A DNA stretch of 43,449 nucleotides from NCBI GenBank assembly GCA_000226015.1, contig JH153423.1, positions 92,966-136,414 of the forward strand, in the 5' to 3' direction. This document shows positions 1 through 12,423 of this stretch, one piece after another. Positions within the stretch are counted from its first letter, which is position 1. Each line of letters begins with the position of its first letter. A model generated the notes under the pieces. The model saw only the letters and a program-made list of their open reading frames with translations, had not been told where the DNA came from and made no database searches. Origin of the DNA: Mnemiopsis leidyi. Lineage: Eukaryota; Ctenophora; Tentaculata; Lobata; Bolinopsidae. The translations under genes were made by a program, and so were the position numbers.

Positions 1-76
1 CCTCCCTCCTCCTCCTCCCTCCTCCCTCCTCCCTCCTCCCTCCTCCCTCCTCCCTCCTCCCTCCTCCCTCCTCCCT
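1..76. repeat. (CCTCCCT)n pyrimidine microsatellite
   Basis: The window opens with a tract of CCT and CCCT units, mostly a 7-base CCTCCCT period, and may begin outside the window. The complementary strand is a series of GGG runs with short loops, so it could form G-quadruplex structure. No coding potential. Confidence 0.95.
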
Positions 77-1237
77 ACCTTGTGTTCGTTGTCTGTCTAG
101 AGGATAGACAACAGACACAGGCTCCCGGCTTTGAATACTTAAAGACAATAACTTTATAGCAATCAGAAAGCAATCAGAATATATGATTAGGCAGTGTGAT
201 AATACGAGCATTATAGACAGGGGACACGAAGGAGTATTGAATTAAAATATTGTGTAGATTAAAAATTACATAAGTTATTATTCAGTAACGAAATAGCAAT
301 TCATAGAAAAACGAAAACTACGAAACAAACCTCTGGTGCTCTTGTCTAGCTATCGACTTTGCCCTCCATCTGGTGGCAGCCCGTTTCTGATTGGCTGCAT
401 TTTGTAACGCTATCATACTCTACCCCTCAACCGATATCTCTTCCTATGAAAGTTCAAACTTAAAAGTCAACTCAAGACCTTGTCTGGAGTTGGACAAGAA
501 TTGGTTAAGTGATCTCCCACAGCGGTCGATTGGATAGTTCTTGGGAAGTTGGGTAATGTCGTAATGAGACAAAATTGGTCTTATTTAGGGAAGTAGGGAT
601 TTCTAACGAAGCAAAAGTTTACAGCTGTCAGGATCATTAGGCAAACTAAACTCCACTCAATAGAAATGAATTATTCGGCATGAAAAGGGCTGAAAGGTCC
701 ACCGGACATGGCTCTAAAAGCAGCGCTGAACAATTTCCGTCACGGAATAAGCAATAAAAAGACAGCCAACGTGGATTTTGGTTCAAGAAAGAAATCGGCT
801 TATCAAGTAAACAAGGAAAAGGATGGCCGGGAAAGCAGGGCAGATAAAAACTATAAATTAAAAATGTTTAGGGAAAACTACCTATCTCATCATTTGGCAC
901 ACTCGTTTATTGACGTGTATTCAGACTCCATGCATTAAATAATAGCTTACATACACAAGGCTTATTTCATAAAGGGTTCTGCTACGTGCTCTGGCCTGGG
1001 TCACACCCTCATTAATGGTACTTGTATAAAAGCAAAAAACCAAAATCAGGTGTTACGTAACAGCTTAGAATAAAATAGATAATGCGGCTTTGTAAACAAT
1101 CTCGAATCGATAATTGAAGTTTTGAGATCTATTGCAATAAATTTCTATGAATCAACCAAATAGATCCATCAAATTTCTATTAATCTTATTAATGTTTAAA
1201 CTAAGTTGAGTTATCTAAGCAAAGTCTCAATAATCGA
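77..1237. other. intergenic, no gene seen
   Basis: AT-rich sequence without a convincing gene. A 76-codon ATG frame at 708-938 has no recognisable domain, no signal peptide and no spliced partners, so it is not called. Confidence 0.6.
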
Positions 1238-1762
1238 ATCCTTGGCAAACAGGTTAACGGCCGAGGCAGGGTTGGGCAGGCAAGCTTGATGCAGGGTCCG
1301 AGCAGGGTTGGGACAGGCTCAATTGTTTTGAGGCATCTATGATCAATCTATCTCTCTCTATTTCTCTTACGCTCTCCATCTATCTATATCTATCTCTCTC
1401 ACAGTCTCTCTGTCCTCTCTCTATCTATCTCTCTCTATCTCTATCTCTTTCTACCTATCTCTCTATCTGTATCTATCTCTAGCTCTATCTCTCTGTCTCT
1501 ATCTCTATCTCTATCCCTTACTCTATCTAGTCCTATCCCTATCTATATCTATATCTCTCTATCTGTCAATTTAGTAGAGAGAAAGAAAATGAGGGAGAGA
1601 GAGGGATAGATATAGGGATAGATAGATAGAGAGCGTGAGAGAAATGGATAGATCATACATGCCTTAAAATAACTGAGCCTGCCCCAACTCTGCCTAGACC
1701 ATGCCCCAACCCTCTGCCTGCCCCAACCCTGCCCCGACCCAGCCTTTTTGCCAAATCCTTAT
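1238..1762. repeat. long imperfect inverted repeat around a TCTATC-rich core
   Basis: The left arm (about 1238-1380) begins cttggcaaacagg and contains several GCAGGGTTGGG-type blocks, then a pyrimidine tract. The right arm (about 1610-1762), read on the other strand, begins tttggcaaaaagg, repeats the GGGTTGGGGCAGG blocks, then GGCATGTATGATCTATC and the same CTCACGCTCTC stretch seen in the left arm. The centre (1381-1609) is TCTATC/TCTCTAT low-complexity DNA. The arms could fold into a long hairpin. No transposase frame and no clear target-site duplication are visible, so it may be a foldback or MITE-like element or a microsatellite captured in an inverted duplication. Confidence 0.75.
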
Positions 1763-1949
1763 TTAAGTAGTCCTTTTCGTTGCAAACATCGTACAAACTG
1801 AAATTATTAGATAGTTTTGCAAATTATACTTAATCGACTCCAAATAAACATTTTTTTCACTCATCATTATCAAAGCAATAGTAGTTCGAGAATTCCCCTG
1901 AGCTTACAAATCCGAAAACCAAGCAGTGAAACGCCCTGATATAGTTACT

Positions 1950-2029
1950 TGTGTGGTTGTACAAATAGTAAATATATCCAAATGTGTGTGGTTGTACAAA
2001 TAGTAAGGATATCCAAAATGTGTGTGGTG
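1950..2029. repeat. two-copy 35-bp tandem duplication
   Basis: The segment starting gtgtggttgtacaaatagta occurs at 1951 and again at 1986, each followed by a near-identical tatccaaa tail and TG-rich sequence. Confidence 0.85.
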
Positions 2030-3601
2030 TGGTGCTTAGTCTTCAGCATTGTCATTGCTTCATTGGTGGTCTTACTGGTGCCAGACAACACTGAACTGTA
2101 TCATTGTTAATTCGCCCTTTTCATCTTAAAGATTAACTAGCAATAGATCTATAGGAATATCATTAAGAAATGAGTATTTTTTAAATTTTCAGTAGGAGTC
2201 AATTTTACGTCTACGTTAGGTGCAAAAGTTGTGTTCTTACTTATTCATTCATTTTTGGTAACAATGTGAAAGTTGATAACTACATTTCTACTTAGCTTAA
2301 AGCACAATCCATCGTTTTGAGCTCGAAATATCCAGGTGAACGTTAGTCGATATTTTGTTTGAGGGCCACTAACATAAACAAGCATAACTCTAAGATCGTT
2401 TAGATTCGACAATAGCATCAATATTCAATAACTTGATAAGAAAGGTCAAATCAAAACAAGCATTTGAAATTAGTGAAATTGGAAGCAGCAAAACCAAACA
2501 ATAAAATCAGGTGAATATATTCTAATGACAGAGAGACAAAATTTTGTTTTGCTAATACATACATGTGGCACTACCAATAAGTCAAATCCTTATGGAATCT
2601 ATGTGATTGTTAAAACAAATTTAAGGCTAGAAAATCCCGGGATTTGTATAAGGTCAAAACGGCGACTGTGTACGTAGCAACTTGATCCTCTTATTCAAAA
2701 CTCTACAACAATTGAATAAGCAATTGGATAATCAGAATAGCAATTGTGTCATTACATAGTTGATGCAAAAGTTTTGTTGGGTACACTTGATTGTATCGAT
2801 ACATTGTCAGGTACTGTCCAAGACTAAATAGTCAACACAGTAAAATTCATTGTACTACAATATTGGTTTTATTGACTAATTACCAAAATCATAGAACGGG
2901 CTCTGCCATGCGGATGAGCGACTAAGTTAAGGTGCAGCAGACAAATTCCCTGGTGGACTTCATCTACTCTACCGCTAATACGTAAAATAAGGGTCCCCCA
3001 GGTCTAGGTAAGAAGGGGTAATAGGTACGTGGGGCAAATAGTTTGGGAGGGAAGTAGCTGCAATACTTTTGTATGATATTAGTATAATAGACATAGTTTC
3101 CTTCTTTTTCTACAGTATCCTTCGTTTGTGGTTTTATAATTGGAATCTTTTGGCGTCTTCTTGCATGCAATTAATATCTTTTCCCAGACATTAGGTCCTC
3201 CATGTTCGTGCATTTAAGAACGATAATTCTAGAGTGTACATGTGTTTTATCTTGCTATCTTGAGGCAACGTTGGTTACAGGATTTTAGGAAAACTGTAGA
3301 TCCATGCTTCTCTAGGATAGTATCTTATGACAGGCAATGATATTTCGGTATCTCCCACTAATTAATAATTGTTGGGAAAGAGCAAATTTTTATAAGACAA
3401 GCTATATGGACATATGGTCACATGATTGATATCGTTTGTTTTGAACTTAAAAGCCAAACAAATTATAGAAGCAAAAACAAAAAAAAACCACAGCGATGAA
3501 AGCAAGATCAATAGATGAGAACATAAAGGTTTTCACTTGGTACAACAGAAGTTTGCACTAAATATGAAGTTTCTTCTACCCAGAGAGGTTTAACCTTCAA
3601 C
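2030..3601. other. intergenic, no gene seen
   Basis: AT-rich sequence with only short open frames. A 68-codon frame on the minus strand (2964-3170) shows no known motif and is not called. Confidence 0.6.
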
Positions 3602-3868
3602 TAAACCCTGCAGCATCTACAAACTATCCCTAAACCAAGTAAACCCTGCAGTATCTCCAGACTATCCCTAAACCAACTAAACCCTGCAGTATCTCCAGAC
3701 TATCCCTAAACCAACTAAACCCAGCAGTATCTCCAAACTATCCCTAAACCAACTAAACCCAGCAGTATCTCCAAACTATCCCTAAACCAACTAAACCCAG
3801 CAGTATCTCCAAACTATCCATAAACCAACTAAACCCTGTAGGCCTGTAGTATCTCCAAACTATCCCTA
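3602..3868. repeat. 38-bp tandem repeat, about 7 copies
   Basis: The unit begins TAAACCCTGCAGTATCTCC and ends in ACTATCCCTAAACCAAC. Copies start at 3602, 3640 and 3678 and continue to about 3868, the later ones with CCCAGCAG replacing CCCTGCAG and a small insertion in the last. Each copy carries a single CCCTAAACC block, which resembles a TTTAGGG-type telomere repeat but is not itself tandem. Confidence 0.95.
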
Positions 3869-6800
3869 AACCAGATGTACGGGTAATTAATCTTCCCAGT
3901 ACAGCAAGCAGAGCTAAACGGTTACGAAAGTCAGAAAGTATAGCTTAACCCGTTGTAAAAGACAAAACTGATAGTGCTGAACAAATTGGAGTTCTACCGT
4001 CTACCTACTATAGGTCTATAGGTCTATAGGTCATGAGATTGAGGAAGAGTCCTGAAGAAGTGTAAGGGATATGTCGGGCTACTATCACAGGTATTGTTAC
4101 ACAAATTTCACAACAATAATTGTACCAAGATAACTCCCGAGTATTTGAGTTTTTAAGGTACCAACTTAATATCGTACAATTACTCTATCACAACTGAGTC
4201 TCATCAAGCATCTCTCAAAACACAGAACAAGCTAGCGAATTACAGCTCCTCAAAGTGCTTCTATTACAAGCTATTCTCCGTCGGGAAGGCCATGGGACCG
4301 AAGGAGCAGCGGTAGTAGTCGTATTTACTTATTTACTAGTCTATACTATAGTAGTGTAAGGAATACACTGAAGTCCATGACTTAAATGTGGCTTGCTTTG
4401 AGACCGGTCTGGTTTCAGTACTCGATAGTGGAGCACTATACGGGGACACTTTGGAGCCAGGTATGTATACACGCCCCGCGGTCAATGGTTTCACCGTCAA
4501 TACTGTAGCACTATACTATTGTACTGACGGTATGTGGCTACTACTGTACAGATCCCTGGTAAATTGTATATAGGCTCAGTGAGATGTATATATGTTGTGT
4601 GGTCATTCAGCTTGGTCAGTTCCGGGTCCGGAATTGTTGACCTCACGAGGTACAAAATTCAAAGGAAACGCAATGATTACAAAGCGATTGACGTGAGCTA
4701 TGATTAAAATTAATTCACGTTCACATTTCTTCATAAAAGCTCAGGTGAAATACAATTTTGTGAGTTGGTGGCCTCTTAAACTGTGTATTATATATGCAGA
4801 GCTTCCTCTGTTAATGTAAAATTATGTTTGGCTCTTGGTACGGTGGACGGCAGTCATGTAATTTCTAATTTGCAGAGAAAAGAAATACAATATAGCAATT
4901 TAAGTAACAAAGATCTTGCCATGGGTGGTAGAAAAGCCTTTTTAATTGAAATATTCGCAAGGTTAAATGTTCCTAAATAACCTAATTCTACCCTGCGAGC
5001 TGCTTTGTTATAATTGTCCGCCATATCAGGTTTGCCCGAGAAAGAACAAATGCAAATGTTGAAAATAACATTTACCTTGCTAGCTTTACGTAGAAAGGTT
5101 GCTCTCCCGCGTCGACTGAACCGTCGAGAGATCTAAGATTTGTGATCATAAGTGGTTAATGTAATCTAGGTCGACCAACAAATCGTGACTGTCGTATCAC
5201 GGCTAGTTATGCTAACCCAATGACACAAGCTCCAACAAGGTTGTCTGGACTTGGTACGGGTCACAGAAAAGTGGCTGCAGGTTCAGAAAATCTCGAGAAA
5301 ATTGGTGCTAAATTGGACGATGAACGTAAACCGGACACAAAATATGCGCGAACGCCGTTTGTTTTGTCGAAAGGTCCCACACACTGCAGATGTAGGCAGA
5401 CAGCTCGTCTAGCGGAGAGATTCCAGCCCGGAAATAACTTGTCACTACTCACTATCTGTACTCCGTGATTTGTCGCAGAAAATGACTGTACAACCTCGGG
5501 GTCGGTTATACTGACTCTCTAAGTTCACAAACATTCTCCTGAAACTATTTAATACGAAATTCTAAACTTTTCCAAACGATCGTAAGTGAGCAATGAACTT
5601 GATCAGAGGGAAGCTTACCGAACTGTAGGAGTGTTCATGGCGGTGAATTGTCGTTTTCTGTGCTCCGAATTCACTTGTCTAAACCGGTGGACCGCTTTGA
5701 AAGTCGTGAACGCCATCCTTAACTCCCCTAATCCGAAATACTGTGTTTGTTATAAAGCTCAGTAAATATGCGTATGAATTAGTACGGTATGTGAGTTATG
5801 TGGCACAGTGGCACAGAAGTGCCTTTGAAATTGTTGTTAAAGTGGTCACAATAAGAGAGTAGATTACAATTACCCCTTCAATACTGACTTGATTTCAAGC
5901 TTCCGTAAAAGAGTTCGGTAGAAAATTAGAGATTGCAAGTGCTAGATAACAAAAAATTGCCCTGTATTAGATAAGTTGGGATTAAGCTGTGTTATATGTA
6001 CTTAGATAATTAGGGCGAAAGTACTTTTTACTCTCCAGAAATGTTCCTGGCAAATTTTGAACTATATAGACATGCACCGGAGAAAATATCGAATTTTTAC
6101 CATATGAGGAATATAATCCTTTGGTAACAAGTAAGTATCGGTTTGTTCGACACAATTTAAATTTCTCCTGTCTATATCCATGTTCGATTTGTTACACAAT
6201 CAAGTTTCTAGAATAACAAGTACTTGGGCAAAATTTTGCTTCTTTATTATAGCTTATATAAGGCTGCTTTTCAGTACAGCCACAATTGCTAATCAATTGA
6301 GATTAAAGTTCTTATATATAAAAGACTGAAATATCTCGAAAGACCTAAGTCAGTTAGTACAGAACAAAATCATACAGGACACAGGTCTTAAATACCTGAA
6401 TAACCATGATATTCTTATCATTTATAGCGAAAAATATGGCATCATGGAACAAACTTTGGTCTGTCTAGTGAAATTATGTGATTTAGAACCACTTAAGTTT
6501 CACTGCTGAATACAAGATCAATGTGAGATTTTGCGAGTAGATAAGTACGCAAAAATGTAGTCTTAAATCACTTAACCAGGCATGATCAATGATAGCGATC
6601 GAGGAACTTGCCGCTGCAGATTAAGCGGATTACAAAATCAATCCTGATATTATACATTCAATCAATATTTGCAAGGAAACTTCTTAACAGATCTACGGAA
6701 ATGGGAAAGTCTAAATAGTTCGTTTTCTAAAAGCAACTTGTGCGGCTACTTTAAACTATGACGGGCACAAAAAATTTACTAATTTGCAGTAACAATCATT

Positions 6801-9800
6801 TGGACTATTATTCCAGTTCGCCGTTTCTATTGCCTAAAGGTTGATTAAATGGCTCGGCTACCTGCCCTGAATTACACCCACTTAAACATTTTCTGAGTCG
6901 ATCAAGCATTATCACCAATTCAAAGTAACAGGAAATAATGAATTGCTTAACTTCTATTGATGATCAGCAATCGGACGTGGTAATCCGCCTATGTGAACTG
7001 TTTGACAGTAATTGAAAACATGTTAAGAAATGACCTACCTCCTTCAAACAATGAGGTTTAACGTCATTGGCAAACTTAAGCTAAGCCTGAACTTATAATT
7101 TCCTGGCGCTTTCCTGATATGGTTTTTTTGACAATTTTTATGATGCCTAACTTTTATGAGTGCCCTCTAAACGAAGTAAGTCACCACACATTATGCGTGG
7201 ATTCGGTCTTGAATACCATCATTTACAGATGTTGTAGATGAAAAATAAAATTTCCAAATTTTAAAGGCCTAGAAGGTATTCGGTAAATTGCTATAAAAAC
7301 TGAAAAATTACCTGAAAAGACTATATTTCATAATCCCAACCTAAATGTCAGGTTTTCAATAATTTGGAGCAATCGAAATCTGGCCAGACTTGCAATGCTG
7401 ACTTCCGGGGTGTAACAGTGAAATATTCATGAATACTGCACGTTGCATATAACTAGCACTAATGACCTAATCTTGCTAAGTACAATTATACTTTCGTCGA
7501 TTACGCTGTATTCAACGCCAATAAAGCTGCTGATAATAACAGATTATTACACTCCGCATAATGGCCATTAAATGGTGTAACAGGACGGATCCTTTGACTG
7601 CAGGACAGAGTGACACACGCACCCAGGGCTGGTCCGTTGGAAGTCAGCTACCTGCTGTCAGGACGCACAATCAGATATGTGCCGAGTTGAGTACTGTCGT
7701 CTTCCCTCCCGTCTGACAGACCACCCATGATCATAATTAGTGATAAGTCACATAGCTGCCGGGATCGTTACATGTGTAACGTGGGATTCGCAGCAGCACT
7801 GTCAGTGATTGAATGAGTACGAATAGATCAAAAGATGATAAGCCTAGGATCCGTATGCGCTTTACTATGGAATTCGAACAAGTTCGGAACAAGACACTTT
7901 GTAGTCACAAAAAGAGCCTTCTCAAGATGCAAAACCATTGCTGCATTGCTGACTGCTTATGAAGGGTGCTGGTTATTGTCTCACCTGCTGGAATTTTTCT
8001 GAAGATCTTATTGATTGTCTATTTTTCAACACAAGTGTGTGTTTTTCTGCGTGGTTTTCTTGCCGTCTTGGTGAATAACCTACTCTTACATTTCATGCAT
8101 CAATGGCAGTAGAAATAGAATAAAGAAAGAAAATAATTTCTATCACTTTACGACCTGTTTTTTACCTTGGGTTTTAACATTTGAATGTCTGATATTCAAT
8201 AACTAAGAAATCGCACACAAAATCAAAACGATCGGACTTATAGTGTGGACTAAAGAAAGGATAGAGTTAAATCTTGTACAATAGCAGTATGTCAGTGTAC
8301 AGACGTTTGGACCGCGGTGGCTACCCACTTGTCATGAAGGAGTGACTGTTCTAATTGGAAATATCCGAAAATCTTCTACTTTAGTCTACTTTAGTTTAAC
8401 AATCTCACGCTTAGCCAATCGTCTACTGAAGATCACCCTGTAAAGTGCTGCTAACTTTGTGACCTATTGAAAATATAATAGAATAGCCTGTTTCATGGCT
8501 GCGAGCTTATCATTAATTTTCGTAATAATCTTGCTAAATCCTACAAATAACAAAATACCTAGGTCCTCAAACAGCGAGATCACGTCCGTTCACAACACGA
8601 CAATTTTGATATCATACATTATACGGCTGCAGACAAATCTCACGTGGACAGTGCAAGGAGGTTATACCCGACTCTCACCATAACGCAGCCACTGCTGGTT
8701 TCTACTTAGTGGACCTTTTATAGTTAGAGCAAATATCATCCCGCAATGAATCGCTCATTAGTTTTTGTTCAGGCAGGAGCTATATTGATAAATTACAGTT
8801 CACATGCTTCTATCGATTGCCAAGAATTTCCTCTAAGACACATCGCCTGAATTCAATGTGTTTGTTAAATGACGGCAACAAATGACTCTCTCATTTTTAC
8901 TCTAGGATTTAAGCATTTCGATGTTTTAGGGGTCCATGAGCACATTAAATCTTATCACGATAACACAATTTCTACAACAAAATTCATTTCACGTCAACTT
9001 TGTTTAACATTGTTTTATTAGTACTTGGCGAGTAAAAGCTTTCGACTACCGTAGACGAGCTAGTTTAATTGGGAGAAGATATCATCAGGCTGTTTTCATA
9101 ACTTCATACGGCAAGTGTCAGTGTTTTTATTTGGTAGACGGTAGTGTCACAATGAAGGCTAAACTTAATATGATGAAACTGAACCACAATAAAAACCGCA
9201 AGTAAATAGGCATGACAAATGGTTTCCTATGATCGATCAAAAGAGATTAACTGATTAAGCTGGAATATGATATGTAATTTGATTTCGACCACGTAATCAC
9301 GGCATAAACTATGCGTAAAATTTAAAAAAAGGATTCCAATGGCAATAAGCCATCCGGTATCGCACGCAGGTTAGGCATAATGCGCGGTCATTGTATTCCG
9401 CTTAATATACCAAAACTCTAGATTTGATCGCGTAATACCAGTGGAATTTTCTCTGTGTCTCCGCTAGAGGTTTTACTATAATCCTGGCTAGAACGTATGT
9501 ATGCAGGTATTACGCGGTTCATTGCGGTTATTAAATGGCATTGTGTTGCCAATAACATTGTGAACCATGATTAAAAAGCCGGCTTGATTAATCAACTCAA
9601 AAAGTCGTGAAATTATTGACTTCTGCATAAGCATCAGTGGAATTGTCAATAACTCTTGTAGACTGTGTGGAATTACAAGGATTGAGGAATTCCTCACATG
9701 GCTTGAAGTTCATCAACTGAGTCACAGATGCGCTACAGCGTCTGTTAATTGCACAGCAGCACTTCAATCTTTGAACGTAGGAAAAAGCTAACGAAAATTA

Positions 9801-10455
9801 ATATCACTATACTATCCTTGACTATGGCCATGCTGCAGTATTTAGTATTTACCACGGTTTCTGAGACAAACTTTGAGCAAAAAGCGTAAACTTGATATAA
9901 TTTTACAATACAAGAGGAACCACAAAGTTACCAGTTACATTAGTTCAGAATATAAGAATGTCCTGGTGGAAGAAGTATAGCATGCTCGATTTCATAAATA
10001 TGCGCCTGTTCAAACTCCTAGATTAGTTACACAACCATATTTAAATATACAACATTCTGGAGTGTACCAATAACTGCATAATCAAGGTAATTTCCAGCAA
10101 GGCCGACAATGGTTAGTTCAACAATAGTCGTGACTGGAAGGCTCTAGGGTCTCTTTTGTGACGAGATCTATCCTGCAATATGACTGTTAGAAGTACTCCA
10201 GCATAGTCCATTGTGGTGTTGATTCACGTGCTGGCGATATTAATCAATGTTGATTGCACACTTCCCCCTATATAGTTAATGAATTACCATGATATACAAT
10301 CTCCAGTGGGGTGTTGTAAACTTGAACCATACGATATCCTTGTAATTATTAGTTTAGATACAAATGCAATTATTAAGGTTTGTAAATAACTTTTATGCAA
10401 AAATGGCTTAGGGCAAAAAATGGTTATCTTCTTAAATTATTGTGGAAAAGATGAA
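3869..10455. other. long intergenic stretch, no supported gene
   Basis: About 6.6 kb of AT-rich DNA. A short tandem TATAGGTC repeat lies near 4009-4034. An ATG frame of 82 codons at 5220-5468 has coding-like composition, and one of 62 codons at 8495-8683 opens with a hydrophobic stretch, but neither shows a known domain, polyadenylation signal or convincing splice partners. Distant regulatory sequence or small lineage-specific genes cannot be excluded. Confidence 0.5.
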
Positions 10456-10473
10456 AAAAAGAAGAAGAAGAAG
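10456..10473. repeat. (GAA)n tract at the left edge of the gap
   Basis: GAAGAAGAAGAAG runs directly into the block of N. It is the visible end of a purine triplet repeat that the assembly did not cross. Confidence 0.9.
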
Positions 10474-11174
10474 NNNNNNNNNNNNNNNNNNNNNNNNNNN
10501 NNNNNNNNNNNNNNNNNNNNNNNNNNNNNNNNNNNNNNNNNNNNNNNNNNNNNNNNNNNNNNNNNNNNNNNNNNNNNNNNNNNNNNNNNNNNNNNNNNNN
10601 NNNNNNNNNNNNNNNNNNNNNNNNNNNNNNNNNNNNNNNNNNNNNNNNNNNNNNNNNNNNNNNNNNNNNNNNNNNNNNNNNNNNNNNNNNNNNNNNNNNN
10701 NNNNNNNNNNNNNNNNNNNNNNNNNNNNNNNNNNNNNNNNNNNNNNNNNNNNNNNNNNNNNNNNNNNNNNNNNNNNNNNNNNNNNNNNNNNNNNNNNNNN
10801 NNNNNNNNNNNNNNNNNNNNNNNNNNNNNNNNNNNNNNNNNNNNNNNNNNNNNNNNNNNNNNNNNNNNNNNNNNNNNNNNNNNNNNNNNNNNNNNNNNNN
10901 NNNNNNNNNNNNNNNNNNNNNNNNNNNNNNNNNNNNNNNNNNNNNNNNNNNNNNNNNNNNNNNNNNNNNNNNNNNNNNNNNNNNNNNNNNNNNNNNNNNN
11001 NNNNNNNNNNNNNNNNNNNNNNNNNNNNNNNNNNNNNNNNNNNNNNNNNNNNNNNNNNNNNNNNNNNNNNNNNNNNNNNNNNNNNNNNNNNNNNNNNNNN
11101 NNNNNNNNNNNNNNNNNNNNNNNNNNNNNNNNNNNNNNNNNNNNNNNNNNNNNNNNNNNNNNNNNNNNNNNNNN
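10474..11174. other. assembly gap (701 N)
   Basis: Unresolved bases between a GAA tract and a GAT tract. The long apparent frames through this interval are artefacts of undetermined codons and triplet repeats and should not be annotated. The true length is unknown. Confidence 0.99.
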
Positions 11175-11378
<204 letters not shown>

Positions 11379-11690
11379 TCAATCCTCCTGTTCATATATC
11401 TAGTAATCAATAGCCAAATGCCGATAATGGTTTTGGTGCGGATCTGCCACAGTTCCTTTTTATCAGTGTTTGTCATGACAAATAGGCATTTCACTTCTTC
11501 TTCTTAACCTTTAGACTTTGCCCATGAGTTGTCGATTGCAAGTTTTTCTTAGGGCAGTACGGTGCCATACTAGCGTTCACTATTAGAGGTAACATTGCTG
11601 AATTGTCAAAGAGGCATATGTTTGTATCGATTTAGCCGGAGGCCCCCCTGTGTTGCGGTAGTATTACCGGAGACAGGAGTCTTACGCTTC
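11379..11690. other. intergenic, nothing seen
   Basis: No coding frame, RNA gene or repeat that I can support. Confidence 0.6.
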
Positions 11691-11759
11691 TTTTTGCATT
11701 GTTAGTATCATGATTTTTGCATTGTTAGTATCATGATTTTTGCTTTGTTAGTATCATTA
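11691..11759. repeat. 23-bp tandem repeat, 3 copies
   Basis: The unit TTTTTGCATTGTTAGTATCA plus TGA starts at 11691, 11714 and 11737. The third copy carries substitutions (GCTTTG, ATTA). Confidence 0.93.
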
Positions 11760-11879
11760 GTCTATCAATAATTAGTCTATGCAGATTACCAATGATGTTT
11801 ATCTAATAATAATAAGAATATGATATTATTTACCGCGTGATGCTGTTATACCGGTTAAGTAAAACGTGGTCTCGCACAT

Positions 11880-12022
11880 TGTTGTCGTATAACATCACCC
11901 TTTTTCGTATTACATCACACTTGTGGCCGTATTACATCACCCTTTTTCGTATTACATCACCGTATTACCTCACCCTTTTGCTATTATTGTCACAGTTTTT
12001 GCCGTATTACACCATACTTTTT
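11880..12022. repeat. imperfect CGTATTACATCACCCTTTT repeats
   Basis: Variants of CGTATTACATCACCCTTTTT recur five to seven times with different spacings. This is a degenerate tandem array just left of the foldback element at 12105. A 64-codon frame through it is only the translation of the repeat. Confidence 0.8.
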
Positions 12023-12104
12023 TCAAATTAGAGATACGAGAGAACGTCCTTTTTCTTGTTACTACTAGCAACTAACCGCACTGCCTGCAAATTTAACTTG
12101 GTAA

Positions 12105-12295
12105 ATAATATCGTAACATAACTCATAAGTGCAAAGTAACAACGTATTTTCAACTCGGGCTCCGCCCTTGTTTAAAACATATCATTATTCAACTCAGCCT
12201 TCGGCTTCGGTGAATAATGAGATTTACGCCACTCGCTACGCTCGAGGCGTAAATCATGTTACTTCACACTTACTGGTTATGTAACTCGATATTAT
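12105..12295. mobile_element. 191-bp foldback/MITE-like element with nested hairpins
   Basis: The outer ends are ATAATATCG (12105) and CGATATTAT (to 12295), exact reverse complements. The inversion continues imperfectly inward: TAACATAACTCATAAGTG...AAGTAAC on the left answers GTTACTT...CACTTACTGGTTATGTAAC on the right. Inside are two further perfect stems, ATTATTCA/TGAATAAT around CTTCGG-rich loops and GATTTACGCC/GGCGTAAATC around ACTCGCTACGCTCGA. There is no coding capacity. A non-autonomous element is the simplest reading, but I see no clear target-site duplication. Confidence 0.7.
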
Positions 12296-12387
12296 ATCTT
12301 ATTTTTTGCGCGGTTATTCTTTTCATGGAATATCATAAGCCTTAATTATAGATTCCGTTGATAATTTTGATGCTGTATTATTGTAGA

Positions 12388-12423
12388 GTCTACAGTGCAG
12401 AGTGTAGAGCCTACACTGTAGAC
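12388..12423. repeat. 36-bp near-palindrome
   Basis: GTCTACAGTG and CACTGTAGAC are perfect 10-bp inverted arms, with a second inner pair GTGTAG/CTACAC. It could form a cruciform or RNA hairpin. No poly-T or other terminator context applies in a eukaryote. Confidence 0.85.

Noticed and set aside
708..938. 76-codon ATG frame
   Set aside because: Lys/Asn-rich, no domain, no splice partners or regulatory signals; expected by chance in this length of DNA.
1338..1640. Possible CRISPR-like array because of regular short repeats
   Set aside because: TCTATC/TCTCTAT microsatellite in a eukaryotic context; there are no unique spacers between conserved repeats.
3602..3868. Interstitial telomere sequence
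   Set aside because: CCCTAAACC occurs once per 38-bp unit rather than in uninterrupted tandem.
5220..5468. 82-codon ATG frame with coding-like composition
   Set aside because: No recognised domain and no neighbouring exons in frame. It could be a first exon, but nothing supports that beyond composition.
8495..8683. 62-codon frame beginning with a signal-peptide-like segment
   Set aside because: Too short and isolated; the hydrophobic start alone is weak evidence in AT-rich DNA.
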